A DNA stretch of 64,000 nt from Sulfuritalea sp. (GCA_030651305.1 JAUSCI010000046.1:62001-126000), one strand, 5' to 3'; shown: positions 43,327 to 52,986, counted from the stretch's first letter. Program-made: numbers and translations. The notes: a model not told the origin generated them from the letters alone.

Positions 43327-45357
43327 CTACTTTTTATCGACGCCGAATTCTACTAGTTCTGCGCCATCGCTGACCTGCTCGCCGACGCTGAAACAGAAAG
43401 CCTTCACGGTGCCGGCGGCGGGCGCGGTAATCGTATGTTCCATTTTCATGGCTTCGAGAATCAGCAACGGGGCGCCCTTCTCCACCCTGGCGCCGACCGC
43501 GGCGATCAGCGCGATGACCTTGCCCGGCATCGGCGCCGTCAGCCCGCCCTCGGCGCCGATGCCGCTGCCGGCATGGAACAGCGGGTCGATGCGGGCAAAG
43601 ATGAAGGAGAGGCCGTCGATGAAAACATGCCGCTTTTCGTTGGCCGAGACCACGGTGACATTGATGCGGCGTCCGCCGAGATCGACGCGCAACTCGCTGC
43701 TGCCGGTGAAGCGCCCGGCAGCCGTGGTCATGCAACCTTCGAATTCGAGCGTGAAACTTTCGCCGGCATAGCCGGCATTGACCACTTTTTCGGTCTCCCC
43801 GGCGCGCAGCCTGATTTCGCGTCGCGCAGTGCCGTTGAGGCGCCAGCCATCGCGCGCATGCCAGGGCGAATGCGGATCGCTGCTGGCGGTCGCTTCCGCG
43901 GCGGCGTACTGCTGATCGCGAATCAGTTCGGCCAGCGCGGCTACCAGCCAGGCTTCCGCCGGCGGCTCGGCCGCTTCGGGAAAGAGGAAGGCGCGCTCGC
44001 GCTCGATCAGCCCGGTGTCGAGATCGGCCTGGGCAAAGGCCGGGCAAGCCACCACGCGCGACAGGAAGCCGATGTTGTTCGACACGCCCACCACGCGGTA
44101 GTCGGCCAATGCCTGCAGCATGCGCGCGAGGGCCTGTTCGCGGCTTTCATCCCAGACGATCAGCTTGGCGATCATCGGATCGTAATGCGGCGAGATTTCG
44201 TCATCCTGCTCGACGCCGGTATCGACCCGCACATGCAGGGTTTCGGTCGGCGGCGCGAGGTGGATCAGGCGGCCGATCGAGGGCAGGAAGCCCTTGTCCG
44301 GATCTTCGGCATAGATCCGCGCCTCCAGCGCATGGCCGCGAATGACCAGTTGTTCCTGCTGCAGCGGCAGCGTCTCGCCAGCGCCGACTTTCAACTGCCA
44401 CTCGACGAGGTCGAGGCCGGTGATCATTTCGGTGACCGGGTGCTCGACTTGCAAGCGCGTGTTCATTTCCATGAAGTAGAAGCTGCCGTCCTGCGCCGCT
44501 TTTTCGTCAACGGTTCCCTGCGGAACGATGAACTCGACGGTGCCGGCGCCGACGTAGCCGACCGCCCTGGCCGCGTCGACCGCGGCCTTGCCCATGGCGG
44601 CGCGGCGCGCGGGCGTCATGTTGGGCGCGGGGGCTTCTTCCAGCACTTTCTGGTGGCGGCGCTGCACGGAGCAATCGCGCTCGAACAAATAGACGCAGTT
44701 GCCGTGGCTGTCGCCGAAGACTTGAAACTCGATATGGCGCGGACGCTGCAGATACTTCTCGATCAGCACATGCTGGTCGCCGAAGCTCGACGCGGCCTCG
44801 CGCTTGCAGGAAGCCAGCGCATCGAGGAAGTCCTCGCTCCTGTCGACGGCGCGCATGCCCTTGCCGCCACCGCCGGCCGCCGCCTTGATCAGCACCGGAT
44901 AGCCGATGCCATCGGCCTGCTGCCGGAGAAACTCCGGATCCTGGTTGTCGCCGTGATAGCCGGGAGTCAAGGGCACACCGGCTTTCTCCATCAGCTTCTT
45001 GGCTTCGGACTTGGAGCCCATGGCGCGCAGCGCATACACCGGCGGACCGATGAAGACGATGCCGTTCTTGGCGCAGGCCTGGGCGAAGTCCTCGTTCTCG
45101 GAGAGGAAGCCGTAGCCCGGATGGATGGCCTGGGCGCCGGTCGCCAGGGCCGCGGCGATGATCTTGTCCACCACCAGATAGGATTCCCTGGGTGGCGCCG
45201 CGCCGATGCACACCGCCTCGTCGGCCAGCCTTACATGGCGCGCGCCGGCATCGGCCTCGGAATACACGGCGACGGTGCGAATGCCCATGCGCCGCGCGGT
45301 CTTGATCACGCGGCAGGCTATCTCGCCGCGATTGGCAATCAGTATCTTCTTGAACAT
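43327..45357 (-). CDS. liuD: Methylcrotonyl-CoA carboxylase alpha (biotin) subunit
   Basis: A 676-residue biotin-dependent subunit. The biotin carboxylase part (1-450) has the ATP-grasp motif K-A-A-A-G-G-G-G-K-G-M and E-M-N-T-R-L-Q-V-E-H, and consumes bicarbonate and ATP. The biotin carrier domain is at the C-terminus with biotinyl Lys638 in E-A-M-K-M-E-H. A dispersed repeat copy sits in frame at K-V-G-A-G-E-T, a position where relatives usually have a similar V-A-A-G-E, so the word matches a semi-conserved piece of the protein here. Confidence 0.95.
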   Translation of the reverse strand: MFKKILIANRGEIACRVIKTARRMGIRTVAVYSEADAGARHVRLADEAVCIGAAPPRESYLVVDKIIAAALATGAQAIHPGYGFLSENEDFAQACAKNGIVFIGPPVYALRAMGSKSEAKKLMEKAGVPLTPGYHGDNQDPEFLRQQADGIGYPVLIKAAAGGGGKGMRAVDRSEDFLDALASCKREAASSFGDQHVLIEKYLQRPRHIEFQVFGDSHGNCVYLFERDCSVQRRHQKVLEEAPAPNMTPARRAAMGKAAVDAARAVGYVGAGTVEFIVPQGTVDEKAAQDGSFYFMEMNTRLQVEHPVTEMITGLDLVEWQLKVGAGETLPLQQEQLVIRGHALEARIYAEDPDKGFLPSIGRLIHLAPPTETLHVRVDTGVEQDDEISPHYDPMIAKLIVWDESREQALARMLQALADYRVVGVSNNIGFLSRVVACPAFAQADLDTGLIERERAFLFPEAAEPPAEAWLVAALAELIRDQQYAAAEATASSDPHSPWHARDGWRLNGTARREIRLRAGETEKVVNAGYAGESFTLEFEGCMTTAAGRFTGSSELRVDLGGRRINVTVVSANEKRHVFIDGLSFIFARIDPLFHAGSGIGAEGGLTAPMPGKVIALIAAVGARVEKGAPLLILEAMKMEHTITAPAAGTVKAFCFSVGEQVSDGAELVEFGVDKK
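44371..44392 (+). repeat. Dispersed repeat copy 9, inside liuD
   Basis: An exact core at 44378-44389, preceded by CGTCTCG and followed by TTC. It is in frame in the carboxylase domain. Confidence 0.78.
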
Positions 45358-45361
45358 GGTG

Positions 45362-46153
45362 TCAGCCCTGGGCGATCCAGTTGGGTTTGCGCTTCTCCAG
45401 AAACGCGCTCATGCCTTCACGTCCCTCCGGGCTGGCACGCATTCGGGTGATGCGCAGCGCAGTGTCCTCGACGACTTCGGACGACAGCGGCTTCCAGGCC
45501 ACGGCTGAAATCAGCTCCTTGCATGCGGCCAGCGCAAACGGCCCGTTATTCAGCAGGGCATCGACAATCTCGCCGACCGCTTCGTCGAGCGCTTCAACGT
45601 CGGTCACCAACTCGTGGAGCAGGCCGATGCGGTAGGCCTCGGCGGCCGAAAAGCGCTCGGCCGTCAGCATGTAGCGCCGCGCGTAACGCTCGCCGATGGC
45701 GGCGATGACGTGCGGGCTGATCACTGCCGGGACGAGGCCGAGCTTGACTTCGGTCAGCGAAAACTGAACGTCGAAAGTGCCAATGGCCACGTCGCAGCAG
45801 GCCACCAGGCCGACGCCACCACCATACGCCGCGCCCTGGACGCGGGCGACTGTCGGTTTCGGGCATTGCGCCAGGCGTCGCAGCATCTCGGCCAGCACGC
45901 GTGAGTCGTGCAGGTTCTCCGCAGTGCTGTAACTGGCGGCGCGCTTCATCCAGTTGAGATCGGCGCCGGCGCAGAAACTCTTGCCGGTACTCGAAATGAC
46001 CAGCACGCGCACTCCCGGATCGGTCGCCATCTGCTCGATGGCAGCCGACAGTTCGCCGATCAGCACGTCGTCGAAGGCATTGTGCCGCTCGGGGCGGTTG
46101 AGCGTGATGATGCCGATGCCGAGGTCGATTTCAGTCAGTATGTTGTTGTACAT
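45362..46153 (-). CDS. liuC: Methylglutaconyl-CoA hydratase
   Basis: A 263-residue crotonase-fold enzyme adding water to 3-methylglutaconyl-CoA to give HMG-CoA. The CoA-binding G-K-S-F-C-A-G-A-D-L-N-W-M (about 53-65) and the oxyanion-hole V-Q-G-A-A-Y-G-G-G-V-G are intact, and N-W-M-K-R-A resembles AUH-type enzymes. It lies between the two carboxylase subunit genes, the usual liuB-C-D order. Confidence 0.92.
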   Translation of the reverse strand: MYNNILTEIDLGIGIITLNRPERHNAFDDVLIGELSAAIEQMATDPGVRVLVISSTGKSFCAGADLNWMKRAASYSTAENLHDSRVLAEMLRRLAQCPKPTVARVQGAAYGGGVGLVACCDVAIGTFDVQFSLTEVKLGLVPAVISPHVIAAIGERYARRYMLTAERFSAAEAYRIGLLHELVTDVEALDEAVGEIVDALLNNGPFALAACKELISAVAWKPLSSEVVEDTALRITRMRASPEGREGMSAFLEKRKPNWIAQG

Positions 46154-46162
46154 GATTGAGCC

Positions 46163-47770
46163 TTACATGCGGAAGACGCCGAACTTGGTCGGCAGGATGG
46201 GTGCATTGAGTGACGCCGAGATTCCCAGGCCGAGAGTGCGCCGCGTCTGTGCCGGGTCGAGCACGCCGTCGTCCCAGATGCGCGCCGTGGCGTAATAGGG
46301 GTGGCCCTGCGTCTCGTACTGCTCGCGGATCGGCGACTTGAAGCGTTCTTCCTCCTCCCTGCTCCACGTCTTGCCGGTGGCCTCCATGCCGTCGCGCTTG
46401 ATGGTGGACAGTACGGACGCCGCCTGTTCGCCGCCCATCACGCTGATGCGCGCATTGGGCCACATCCACAGCATGCGCGGGCTGTAGGCGCGACCGCACA
46501 TGCCGTAATTGCCGGCGCCGAAGGAGCCGCCGATGATCATGGTGAACTTCGGCACTTGCGTGGTCGCCACCGCGGTGACCATCTTCGCGCCGTCCTTGGC
46601 GATGCCCGCGTTCTCGTACTTGCGGCCGACCATGAAGCCGGTGATGTTCTGCAGGAACAGCAACGGGATGCCGCGCTGGGAGCACAGTTCGATGAAGTGC
46701 GCGCCCTTCTGCGCCGATTCGCCGAAGAGGATGCCGTTGTTGGCGACGATGCCCAGCGGATAGCCGTGCAGCCGCGCGAAACCGGTGACCAGCGTGGTGC
46801 CGTAGCGCGACTTGAACTCGTCGAAGCGCGAACCGTCGACCAAACGCGCGATGACTTCGCGCACGTCGTAGGGCTTCTTGGTATCGACCGGAATTACGCC
46901 GCCGAGCTCGCCCGGATCGTACAGCGGTTCCTCGGGCGCGGTGATGTCCAGCGATACGGGCTTCTGCCAGTTGAGGTTGCCGACGATGCGGCGCGCGATC
47001 GACAGCGCGTGGTGATCGTTCTCGGCAAGGTGGTCGCAGACTCCGGAAATCCTCGTATGGACGTCGCCGCCGCCGAGGTCCTCGGCGCTGACGACCTCTC
47101 CGGTGGCGGCTTTGACCAGCGGCGGGCCGCCAAGAAAGATGGTGCCCTGGTTCCTGACGATGACCGACTCGTCCGACATCGCCGGCATGTAGGCGCCGCC
47201 CGCCGTGCAGGAGCCCATGACGACGCCGATCTGCGGGATGCCGAGCGCCGACATGTTGGCCTGGTTGTAGAAGATGCGGCCGAAGTGGTCGCGGTCGGGA
47301 AACACCTCGTCCTGCGTCGGCAGGTTGGCACCGCCGGAGTCGACCAGATAGATGCAGGGCAGGCGATTTTGCAGCGCGATTTCCTGTGCGCGCAAATGCT
47401 TCTTCACCGTCAGCGGGAAATAGGAGCCGCCCTTCACCGTCGCGTCGTTGGCGACGATCATGCACTCGACGCCCTTGACCCGGCCGATGCCGGTGACCAC
47501 ACCCGCCGACGCCACGTCGCCGCTGTACATGCCCATCGCGGCGAGCGCCGAGAATTCGAGGAAGGCCGCGCCCGGATCGAGCAGGGCGTTGATGCGCTCC
47601 CGCGGCAACAGCTTGCCGCGCGCCTTGTGCTTGGCCGCGGTCTCCGGCGAGCCGCCGCCCGAGACGGCGATGGTCTTCTCGCGCAGGTCGGCGACCAGCA
47701 CGCTCATCGCCGCCGCGTTGGCCTTGAACTCCTCGCTGCGGACGTTGAGTTTGGATTTGATGACGGACAT
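46163..47770 (-). CDS. liuB: Methylcrotonyl-CoA carboxylase beta subunit
   Basis: A 535-residue carboxyltransferase subunit. Both crotonase-like halves are present: the N-terminal half has [11 protein letters not shown] and [11 protein letters not shown], and the C-terminal half has [11 protein letters not shown] and [16 protein letters not shown]. It transfers the carboxyl group from biotin to 3-methylcrotonyl-CoA. The gene upstream ends only 11 bases away, although it is unrelated and AT-richer. Confidence 0.95.
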   Translation of the reverse strand: MSVIKSKLNVRSEEFKANAAAMSVLVADLREKTIAVSGGGSPETAAKHKARGKLLPRERINALLDPGAAFLEFSALAAMGMYSGDVASAGVVTGIGRVKGVECMIVANDATVKGGSYFPLTVKKHLRAQEIALQNRLPCIYLVDSGGANLPTQDEVFPDRDHFGRIFYNQANMSALGIPQIGVVMGSCTAGGAYMPAMSDESVIVRNQGTIFLGGPPLVKAATGEVVSAEDLGGGDVHTRISGVCDHLAENDHHALSIARRIVGNLNWQKPVSLDITAPEEPLYDPGELGGVIPVDTKKPYDVREVIARLVDGSRFDEFKSRYGTTLVTGFARLHGYPLGIVANNGILFGESAQKGAHFIELCSQRGIPLLFLQNITGFMVGRKYENAGIAKDGAKMVTAVATTQVPKFTMIIGGSFGAGNYGMCGRAYSPRMLWMWPNARISVMGGEQAASVLSTIKRDGMEATGKTWSREEEERFKSPIREQYETQGHPYYATARIWDDGVLDPAQTRRTLGLGISASLNAPILPTKFGVFRM

Positions 47771-47781
47771 GGATTCCTCGA

Positions 47782-48651
47782 TTACTGGTCTTGCGACGAA
47801 CCAGCCGCCGCCATAAATAGTTCAGCGAGAACGACTTCATGCTTCTTGATGTCTCCCTGAGCGAGCCTGATCCTGTACCGACCCCATTTGGTGTCGTAAT
47901 CGAGTACGTCGAGACCAGCTTCGGAGATTTTCTTCTCGAATATTTCTGAACGGTCTACTCTAGGGTCAACGCGGATAGCATTTTTCTGTGGCCGGAAGAC
48001 GACGAAGTTATTAGGCTGTCCATTTTCCGCAAGGCCGATGTAGAACTTGTTGTACTTAAGTTCCAGATTGGGTTTTACGGTTTTCACAATATCAAGAAGT
48101 TCGTCAGCCATTGCAACCGTCGCCTTCGTGCCTCGCGACTCCCAATATGGGCGGTCGGTCGGCTCGTGGACACCTTCGTCATCATCAACGAGTCCACGTT
48201 TTACTTCACTCAGCACGGTAGTGAAGAACAACGACACAACTTCTCCATGCCTGACAGCATTCATCTGAATTGCTATCAATGGAACAGTTCCGTTGAACAA
48301 GCTAATAACATTGAGGAACCTGCTAGTTATCTCTTCAGCAATAATCACCGCGACGTGGTCGTACTGTGGATACTTCTTCTTCTCAATATCCCAATACTCG
48401 ATGGTTCGAATGATGTGCGATTCATCCGTTTTTCCGAGTTGAATCTCCACTTCATATCGACGAGTCGAGTCCACTTCCTGTAGCAGCAAGTCAAGCCGTC
48501 CAGCCTTTGTGTGCACTCGCTCTTTATCACGAACAATTACGTCGCCTAAGCCCAAGGTTGTAGGGTCTTCGGAAATTCTGTCTTGAACCCATTTCTCGTT
48601 AAGAGTGGAGTGTGCGAGCAGAGAGAACTTCTCGAATTTTTCATATTTCAT
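47782..48651 (-). CDS. Unknown nuclease-like protein in the liu cluster
   Basis: A 289-residue protein, clearly AT-richer than its neighbours. The middle reads G-R-L-D-L-L-L, then Y-E-V-E-I-Q-L-G and I-I-R-T-I-E-Y-W-D, a D...ExQ pattern that recalls PD-(D/E)xK nuclease cores. The C-terminal 90 residues ([12 protein letters not shown] to the end) resemble DUF5655-type modules. Relatives of such two-part proteins occur in defence contexts, but the function here is not established. Start ATG 48651 was chosen because upstream the frame shadows the isomerase gene. It sits in the gap between the isomerase and liuB and looks like an insertion by transfer. Confidence 0.65.
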   Translation of the reverse strand: MKYEKFEKFSLLAHSTLNEKWVQDRISEDPTTLGLGDVIVRDKERVHTKAGRLDLLLQEVDSTRRYEVEIQLGKTDESHIIRTIEYWDIEKKKYPQYDHVAVIIAEEITSRFLNVISLFNGTVPLIAIQMNAVRHGEVVSLFFTTVLSEVKRGLVDDDEGVHEPTDRPYWESRGTKATVAMADELLDIVKTVKPNLELKYNKFYIGLAENGQPNNFVVFRPQKNAIRVDPRVDRSEIFEKKISEAGLDVLDYDTKWGRYRIRLAQGDIKKHEVVLAELFMAAAGSSQDQ

Positions 48652-48679
48652 TTGTTTCTCCAAGGCGAGACTGAGACAC

Positions 48680-49282
48680 CTAGAATCCTCCGGTTTCCAA
48701 CCACTTGTCGATTTGCGGCAGGCGATCGACACCCCAGAAGGGCTCGCCGTCCACCACGATATAGGGGGCGCCGAACATGCCCCTGGCAATCGCCGCATCG
48801 GTTTCCTGCTTGAGGCGATCCTTGATCTCCGGCGTGGCGATGGCCGCGGCGAAGGCGTCGCGATCGATGCCCAGTTGGCCGACGATTTCCAGCACCACGG
48901 GCAGCTCGCTGATGTCGCGGCCATCGACCCAGTAGGCGCGGAATACGGCATGGGCAAACTCCCTGGCTTTGCCGCAATCCTGCCCGTGCAGCCAGTAGTA
49001 GCCGCGCGCGGCGGTCAGCGTGGCGAGCGGAAACTTCGGCGGGAACGTGTAGGGTATGCCGAGGAAGCGCGCCGAGCGGTCGAAGTCGCGCTTGCTGTAT
49101 TCGCCCTTGAGCGGGATGGTGATCAACAGCGGCATGTTCGAGGCCTTGAACGCGGCGCCGAGCATCATCGGTCGCCACTTCACCCGGCGATCGTGCTTCG
49201 CCGCAAGGTCGTCGATCAGTTCGCTGGCGAGGTAGGAATAGGGCGAGGAAAAGTCGAACCAGAATTCGATGGGCTCTTTCAT
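48680..49282 (-). CDS. 2-Hydroxychromene-2-carboxylate isomerase-like (DsbA fold)
   Basis: A 200-residue kappa-class GST/HCCA isomerase-family protein. The active-site Ser lies in F-D-F-S-S-P-Y-S-Y (about residue 12), where DsbA has Cys; K-W-R-P-M-M-L-G-A-A-F and G-M-F-G-A-P are family signatures. The known reaction belongs to naphthalene degradation, but many members act on other substrates with glutathione. It overlaps the GST gene by 4 bases, so the pair may act together. Confidence 0.85.
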   Translation of the reverse strand: MKEPIEFWFDFSSPYSYLASELIDDLAAKHDRRVKWRPMMLGAAFKASNMPLLITIPLKGEYSKRDFDRSARFLGIPYTFPPKFPLATLTAARGYYWLHGQDCGKAREFAHAVFRAYWVDGRDISELPVVLEIVGQLGIDRDAFAAAIATPEIKDRLKQETDAAIARGMFGAPYIVVDGEPFWGVDRLPQIDKWLETGGF

Positions 49283-49929
49283 TTCTTTTCTCCTGCTCCC
49301 CAGCCGGCCAGCGGATGGCCGGGCATTAGTTGGTAGGGATGTTGCCAGCCGGGCAGGCCGGCGATGCGCGCCGACCAGTCGCGGATATTGGGGAAGTCAT
49401 TCCAGTCCACGCCTATTTCCTCGGGCCAGAAGACGTAGCCTGCCAGAGAAAAGTCGGCGATGGTGGGACGGTGAGCGACGACCCACTGACGCCCGGCGAG
49501 GTGGGCGTCGAGCACTTTCCATGCGGCCTCGGCGCGGGTGCGGAACATGGCGATCACGCCGGGATCGGTAGCCGGCACGAAATTGCGCAAGTAGCGCAAA
49601 GTGGCTGTGTAGCTGGTGAACTTGTGGTTGTCGAACAGCGTCCAGCGCAGGATCTCGCGCCGCTCGTCATTGTCCTGCGGGCCGAATTTACCCAGCACTT
49701 CGGCCAGATAGTCGAGGATCACGCCCGACTGCGACCAGATGCGGCCGCGATGTTCGAGCAGCGGCACCTCGCCCATCACGTTCAGCGCGCGGTACTCCGG
49801 CGTCTTCGTCGCGCCTTTGAAAAAATCCACAAAACGCGGTTCCCAATCGGCGCCGGAAACGGCCAGCATCAGCGCCGGCTTGTAGGCGTTACCGGACTGG
49901 GCGAAGCAGTGCAGGGTGTATTCGGCCAT
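49279..49929 (-). CDS. Glutathione S-transferase family protein
   Basis: A 216-residue GST with the thioredoxin-like N-terminal domain (Y-T-L-H-C-F-A-Q-S-G-N-A-Y-K, then V-P-L-L-E-H-R-G-R-I-W-S-Q-S with the cis-Pro and glutathione-binding Ser) and the helical C-terminal domain (I-A-D-F-S-L-A-G-Y). ATG 49929 is preferred over 49944 because AAAGGA precedes it at the right distance. It may conjugate or isomerise a reactive acyl intermediate. Confidence 0.85.
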   Translation of the reverse strand: MAEYTLHCFAQSGNAYKPALMLAVSGADWEPRFVDFFKGATKTPEYRALNVMGEVPLLEHRGRIWSQSGVILDYLAEVLGKFGPQDNDERREILRWTLFDNHKFTSYTATLRYLRNFVPATDPGVIAMFRTRAEAAWKVLDAHLAGRQWVVAHRPTIADFSLAGYVFWPEEIGVDWNDFPNIRDWSARIAGLPGWQHPYQLMPGHPLAGWGAGEKK

Positions 49930-49959
49930 GGATTTTCCTTTCATGTCCTCATCGCAATC

Positions 49960-50322
49960 TCAGTGCGCCGCCAGCCCGCAGCCGAACTCGTTCGCCACCT
50001 GTTGCAGCGCTTTGTCCAGCGTCCACAATTGCAGGCGGTCGATCAGTGCGGCGGCGAGCAGATGGCTGTCGACATAGCCGAGGCCGCGGCCGGCCAGATT
50101 GCGCTCGGCGATCAGATGCATCACTTCGTCGTGGCTGGCGCAGTGGCAACGACGCAACTGATCGATCATGGCGAGCTTGGTCTGGCTGATGCCACCCAGC
50201 ACGATTTCGCCGATCACGTAGTCGTGCATCACGACGTCGCCCAGATTCAGGGGGTCGAGGATGGGAGCATTCTTATGGCGCAGATAGTCCACCCAGACCG
50301 AAGTGTCGGCAAGGATTCTCAT
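49960..50322 (-). CDS. vapC: VapC-like PIN-domain toxin
   Basis: A 120-residue PIN ribonuclease. Acidic metal ligands are Asp6 (I-L-A-D-T-S-V-W-V-D), Glu in I-G-E-I-V-L-G, and Asp in G-Y-V-D-S-H-L-L. As a type II toxin it would cut tRNA or rRNA. It overlaps its antitoxin gene by 4 bases. Confidence 0.88.
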   Translation of the reverse strand: MRILADTSVWVDYLRHKNAPILDPLNLGDVVMHDYVIGEIVLGGISQTKLAMIDQLRRCHCASHDEVMHLIAERNLAGRGLGYVDSHLLAAALIDRLQLWTLDKALQQVANEFGCGLAAH

Positions 50323-50573
50323 GGGCTTGTCTTCGAGCGCTTCCTGGCCCGATAGGGTGTCGCCGCCGGCTGCGAGACGAAATGAGGCGGTCGGCGACGT
50401 GGCGATGCGACAACATCAGGCTCCGTACCGGCGAGCAATGCCAGCCGCTGGGAGGCGAGACGATGTCTCATTTCCAGCAAGGCTTCGCGCAGCAACCGGG
50501 AGCGGTCGCGAATGCCGCTGAGCTGTTCGACATCGGCCAGCAAATCGTCATCGAGGGTGACTGTGGTTCTCAT
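50319..50573 (-). CDS. vapB: VapB-like ribbon-helix-helix antitoxin
   Basis: An 84-residue protein whose first 45 residues are a ribbon-helix-helix (R-T-T-V-T-L-D-D-D-L-L at 2-12). The basic, Pro-rich tail would wrap the toxin. The pair sits between an acyl-CoA dehydrogenase gene and the GST gene, interrupting the catabolic cluster. Confidence 0.85.
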   Translation of the reverse strand: MRTTVTLDDDLLADVEQLSGIRDRSRLLREALLEMRHRLASQRLALLAGTEPDVVASPRRRPPHFVSQPAATPYRARKRSKTSP

Positions 50574-50626
50574 CGGATTCTCCAGGGCGTTATGGATGCA
50601 TCAAATATAGCACCAAATGATGCTGG

Positions 50627-51766
50627 TCATGATGCGCCATCCAGCGACCTTCCGATGACCAGCCGCTGGATGTCCGAGGCGCCTTCGTAGATCTGGCAGA
50701 CGCGCACGTCGCGATAGATGCGCTCGACCGGGAAATCGCTGACGTAGCCATAGCCGCCGTGGATCTGAATCGCGTCGGAGCAGACCTTCTCCGCCATCTC
50801 CGAGGCGAACAGCTTGGCCATCGAGGCTTCCTTGAGGCAAAGCCGGCCGGCGTCGCGCAGGGCGGCGGCGTGATGCACCATCTGCCGCGCCGCCTCGATC
50901 TGCGTCGCCATGTCGGCGAGGCGGAAGTTGACGGCCTGGTGCTCGAAGATCGGCTTGCCGAAGCTCTCGCGTTCGTGCGAGTAATGCAGCGCGGCTTCGA
51001 AGGCCGCGCGCGCCATGCCGACGGCCTGCGCCGAGATGCCGATGCGACCGCCTTCGAGATTCGACAGCGCGATGCGGTAGCCCTGCCCCTCTGTGCCCAG
51101 AAGATTTTCGGCCGGGATGCGGCAATCCTCGAACAGGATCTGCGCCGTGTCGGACGCATGCTGGCCGAGCTTTTCCTCGACGCGCGCGACGATGTAGCCC
51201 GGCGTGTCGGTGGGCACGATGAAGGCCGAGATGCCTTTCTTGCCGGCGTCCGGATCGGTGACGGCGAAGACCACCGCGACCTGAGCGTTCTTGCCGGTGG
51301 TGATGAACTGCTTGACGCCGTTGAGCACCCAGTGGTCGCCTTCGCGAACTGCCTTGGTGCGGATCGCCGCCGCGTCGGAGCCGACATGCGGCTCGGTCAA
51401 ACAGAAACAGCCGAGCCACTCGCCGCTGGCCAGCTTCCTGAGATATTTTTCCTTCTGCGCGTCGGTACCGAAGGCATTGATCGGGCCGCAGACCACCGAA
51501 TTCTGCACGCTGATGATGGTCGAGATGGCGCCATCGCCGGCGGCGATTTCTTCCAGCGCAAGGGCCAGCGAAACATAGTCGAGACCCGCACCGCCCCACT
51601 CTTCGGGCACCACCATGCCGCAGACGCCGAGTTCGCCCAGCGCGCGCAGTTCCTCACGCGGGAAGTGGGAAGTCCTGTCCCACTCGGCGGCTTTCGGTGC
51701 GAGCTGTTCGCGCGCGAAATCGCGCAGCATGTCGCGGATCTGTTCCTGTTCCGGGCTCAGTACCAT
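50627..51766 (-). CDS. Acyl-CoA dehydrogenase (second in the cluster)
   Basis: A 379-residue FAD enzyme. C-F-C-L-T-E-P-x-x-G-S-D (about 118-129), [11 protein letters not shown] and the catalytic Glu region Y-G-Y-V...[13 protein letters not shown] are intact. It is more like short/branched-chain acyl-CoA dehydrogenases than isovaleryl-CoA dehydrogenase, which is encoded separately at 55966. Start ATG 51766 has GGAG upstream; the longer frame enters the repeat-rich gap. Confidence 0.9.
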   Translation of the reverse strand: MVLSPEQEQIRDMLRDFAREQLAPKAAEWDRTSHFPREELRALGELGVCGMVVPEEWGGAGLDYVSLALALEEIAAGDGAISTIISVQNSVVCGPINAFGTDAQKEKYLRKLASGEWLGCFCLTEPHVGSDAAAIRTKAVREGDHWVLNGVKQFITTGKNAQVAVVFAVTDPDAGKKGISAFIVPTDTPGYIVARVEEKLGQHASDTAQILFEDCRIPAENLLGTEGQGYRIALSNLEGGRIGISAQAVGMARAAFEAALHYSHERESFGKPIFEHQAVNFRLADMATQIEAARQMVHHAAALRDAGRLCLKEASMAKLFASEMAEKVCSDAIQIHGGYGYVSDFPVERIYRDVRVCQIYEGASDIQRLVIGRSLDGAS

Positions 51767-51838
51767 CTCAGTTGCTCCATCGTGCTTTGCGCGCTTCGAG
51801 ACGCATGGAATGCCTTGTTGATTGGCAGGGGACGGGGG

Positions 51839-51942
51839 CGCCAAGGACGGCAGGTATCCGGCTCCGTCCATGTCCTCCGTCGCGGGCTGCGCCCGCCCCT
51901 CCCCCTTTACTTACCGGATCCGGATACCCGCCGTCCTTGGCG
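51839..51942. repeat. Hairpin element 1 (stem C, loop A)
   Basis: Stem CGCCAAGGACGGCAGGTATC (start of a 23-base arm, 51839-51861) pairs with 51920-51942 with one mismatch. Its loop holds segment A (51869-51912): CATGTCCTCCGTCG, a small internal hairpin (CGGGC-TGC-GCCCG), then CCTCCCCCTTTACTT. Confidence 0.85.
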
Positions 51943-51992
51943 GGATACGCCTTTGCTGTGCGACCGTCGAACTGCAACACCCTCACCGGGTC

Positions 51993-52090
51993 GGGAGGGT
52001 GGGGCGTTCTGCGCAGCGAAGTAAAGGGGGAGGAGGTGCCGGAACGGCACCGACGGAGGACATGAGCAGCGCAGAATGCCCCGCCCTCCC
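51993..52090. repeat. Hairpin element 2 (stem B, loop A')
   Basis: Stem arms at 51993-52014 and 52069-52090 (22 bases each, two mismatches; GGGAGGGTGGGGCGTTCTGC at the start). Its loop (52019-52064) is the reverse complement of the ends of loop A in element 1, 14 and 15 bases exact, around a different small hairpin (GTGCC-GGAAC-GGCAC). Confidence 0.85.
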
Positions 52091-52128
52091 GATCCCGCGC
52101 CAGCGACAATTCGACGACAGGTTTCATC

Positions 52129-52986
52129 CTAGTAATCCTTGTATGACTTGCTGCCGGGAATCGGCTCGCCCGAGTCGCGCAGGCGCACGGCCTCCTTGTA
52201 GCCCTTCTCCTCGGCATAGTGCTTGAACCACTGGCCCTCGGGCGAATGGCGCGTGATGCCGTCGAACAGCGTGGCGATCATCTGGGTATTGGCCAGGCCC
52301 ATGTTGTCGTAGGCCTGGTTGATCATGAGTTTCTGCATCATGAGCTGGTTCTTCGGCACGCCGGCCATGCGCTGAGCCAGCTTCAGCACCGCGTCTTCGA
52401 GTTCGGCTTCCGGCACGGCGTCGATCACCAGGCCCCATTCCTTCGCAGTCTTGCCGTCGATGGTGTCGCCGGTCAGGAGCATGCGCTTGGCCTTTTCGGC
52501 GCCGAGGCGATAGACCCACATCGCCGTGGTCGGGCAGCCCCAGACGCGCGCCGGCATGTAGCCAATCTTGGCGTCCTCGGCCATCACGACGAGGTCGCAG
52601 CACAACGCGATGTCGCTGCCGCCGGCGACGGCGAAGCCCTGCACCTTGCAGATGGTCGGCTTGTGGCTGCGCCAGAGGCTGAAGAAGTCGTCGGTGAAAC
52701 CCTTCATGGCGCGATAATCGACCATCGGGTCCCATGGCATGGATTGGGTGCAGGGCGTGTCGACGTCGGCTTCGGCGAAATCCTTGAGATCGTAGCCGGA
52801 GCAGAAGGCGCGCCCGGCGCCCTGCAGGATGATGACGTGGATGTCGTCGTCGGCATTGGCGCGATCGACCGCGATCCGGATCTCGCGCGGCATGGCCGGC
52901 ACGATGGCGTTGAGCCGCTCGGGCCGGTTGAGCGTGATGCGCGCGATACGCCCCTCGGTCGTGTAGGTGAGGGTCTGCAGGGTCAT
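52129..52986 (-). CDS. Enoyl-CoA hydratase/isomerase (crotonase) family protein
   Basis: A 285-residue crotonase-fold protein. I-T-L-N-R-P-E-R-L-N-A-I, G-A-G-R-A-F-C-S-G-Y-D-L-K-D-F (about 56-70) and V-Q-G-F-A-V-A-G-G-S-D-I-A-L are family motifs. It is longer than a standard enoyl-CoA hydratase by some 20 residues. The position between thiolase and acyl-CoA dehydrogenase suggests a beta-oxidation-type step for a short or branched acyl-CoA. Confidence 0.88.
   Translation of the reverse strand: MTLQTLTYTTEGRIARITLNRPERLNAIVPAMPREIRIAVDRANADDDIHVIILQGAGRAFCSGYDLKDFAEADVDTPCTQSMPWDPMVDYRAMKGFTDDFFSLWRSHKPTICKVQGFAVAGGSDIALCCDLVVMAEDAKIGYMPARVWGCPTTAMWVYRLGAEKAKRMLLTGDTIDGKTAKEWGLVIDAVPEAELEDAVLKLAQRMAGVPKNQLMMQKLMINQAYDNMGLANTQMIATLFDGITRHSPEGQWFKHYAEEKGYKEAVRLRDSGEPIPGSKSYKDY

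Larger units (their letters stand above)
51767..52128. other. Repeat-rich gap without a gene
   Basis: A 362-base stretch between the enoyl-CoA hydratase and acyl-CoA dehydrogenase genes. It contains no supportable gene, but two hairpin elements described separately occupy 51839-52090. Confidence 0.8.

Noticed and set aside
43435-45450. A 671-codon open frame on the plus strand
   Set aside because: It is fully antisense to liuD, whose biotin and ATP-grasp motifs are intact.
47782-48957. The 391-codon form of the nuclease-like gene
   Set aside because: Its first 102 codons overlap the isomerase gene in another frame; the ATG at 48651 is the supported start.
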